The position numbers and the translations under genes were made by a program. DNA of 6,976 bases from an uncultured Lacibacter sp. (GTDB taxonomy: Bacteria > Bacteroidota > Bacteroidia > Chitinophagales > Chitinophagaceae), in assembly GCF_946479605.1 (NCBI RefSeq), contig NZ_CAMLGT010000206.1, positions 1 to 6,976 on the forward strand, read 5' to 3'. This document shows, one piece after another, positions 6,471-6,976 of the stretch. Within the stretch, counting starts at the first letter, position 1, and every line of letters begins with the position of its first letter. The notes beneath the pieces were generated by a model, which made no database searches, was not told the DNA's origin, and saw nothing but the letters and a program-made list of their open reading frames with translations.

Positions 6471-6976
6471 ATGAAACCAACCATGTACCCGAAGACGATT
6501 CGACACGTTCTGTTATTTTGTTTTTTCTCAATGGCTTTATTTGTGCAATCCTATGCACAAAATGAGTGTGCTACTGCAGGCACATTGGTATCTTCTACGG
6601 GGTGTAACAATACAAATATTAATTTAAGTAGTGCTACAGCAAGCAGCAGCATTCCATTAGGTTGTGCAGCAGCAGGAACATATAACGACTACTGGTACAC
6701 ATTTACTGCGCAGTCAACTTCACATACAATTACATTAAGCAATATTGGCTCCAGAATAACAAACCCACGTATACAATTATATAGTGGAAGCTGCGGATCA
6801 CTTACTTCAGTTGGCTGTTCTTCATCGCCACATACATCATTAACACAAACAGGGCTCACCATTGGTGCAACTTATTATGTGCGTATTTCGCAATACGGTG
6901 CATTTGGCGGAACTGGCAACTACAGGATGGATGTTTGTTTAACACATCCTGTGGCACCACCAGCAAATGATGATTG
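6471..6976 (+). CDS. Secreted six-Cys repeat protein, N-terminal fragment (probable T9SS cargo)
   Basis: The frame is open from the ATG at 6471 to the right edge (168 codons plus two bases), so the gene is cut off at its 3' end. A second in-frame ATG at 6483 (Met5) is possible; 6471 is preferred because it gives the leader length seen in the other genes. Residues 1-12 are basic, 13-25 are hydrophobic, and cleavage is likely at SYA|Q (29/30). Residues 31-159 form one complete six-cysteine repeat with cysteines at 33, 45, 65, 108, 116 and 156. It also has DYWYTF, LYSGSCGSLTSVGC (close to LFSGSCGSLTSVAC in the second repeat of the preceding gene) and TYYVRI. The last residues, PPANDD followed by the bases TG, fit the start of a second repeat whose next residue would be cysteine. 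By analogy with the preceding gene it should continue into further modules and a T9SS tail, but this cannot be seen. It is a separate transcription unit, downstream of the terminator. Confidence 0.88.
   Translation, partial: MKPTMYPKTIRHVLLFCFFSMALFVQSYAQNECATAGTLVSSTGCNNTNINLSSATASSSIPLGCAAAGTYNDYWYTFTAQSTSHTITLSNIGSRITNPRIQLYSGSCGSLTSVGCSSSPHTSLTQTGLTIGATYYVRISQYGAFGGTGNYRMDVCLTHPVAPPANDD

Overview
The window looks like part of a Bacteroidota chromosome, most likely family Chitinophagaceae or a close relative. The evidence is Type IX secretion (T9SS) C-terminal sorting domains, promoters of the Bacteroidota form (TTG about 20 bases before TAnnTTTG), no Shine-Dalgarno sequences, and Ala/Thr/Ser/Asn-rich modular secreted proteins. 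The family-level placement is inferred from protein style, not from a marker gene.

Layout: (1) 1-264, minus strand, is the 5' end of a secreted repeat protein that runs off the left edge. (2) 265-558 is a divergent intergenic region with a promoter towards each side and a cluster of small palindromes between them. (3) 559-2898, plus, is a 779-residue secreted protein ending in a type A T9SS sorting domain. (4) 2899-3060 is a short spacer with a promoter and no convincing terminator. (5) 3061-6219, plus, is a 1052-residue protein with the same core and C-terminus plus two extra N-terminal repeats. (6) 6220-6470 holds a strong intrinsic terminator and then a promoter with a palindrome in its spacer. 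(7) 6471-6976, plus, is the 5' end of a fourth secreted protein. It contains one complete copy of the N-terminal repeat and the start of what is probably a second, then runs off the right edge.

All four genes appear to belong to one paralogous set of extracellular or cell-surface proteins built from interchangeable modules. These are a six-cysteine N-terminal repeat (seen in genes 1, 3 and 4), a DUF11-like beta domain, a jelly-roll-like domain with a CxxC pair, an Ig/PKD-like domain, a fibronectin-III-like domain, and the T9SS tail (the last five seen in genes 2 and 3). No enzyme active site was recognised. The likely role is adhesion, carbohydrate binding or a surface coat, but that is inference. 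Each gene seems to have its own promoter, and genes 1 and 3 share an exact 13-base leader element just after the predicted transcription start.

I found no RNA gene, CRISPR array, insertion sequence or phage feature. The most interesting points are the modular growth of the paralogs, the fixed six-cysteine register (with one cysteine missing in gene 1), and the shared leader box.
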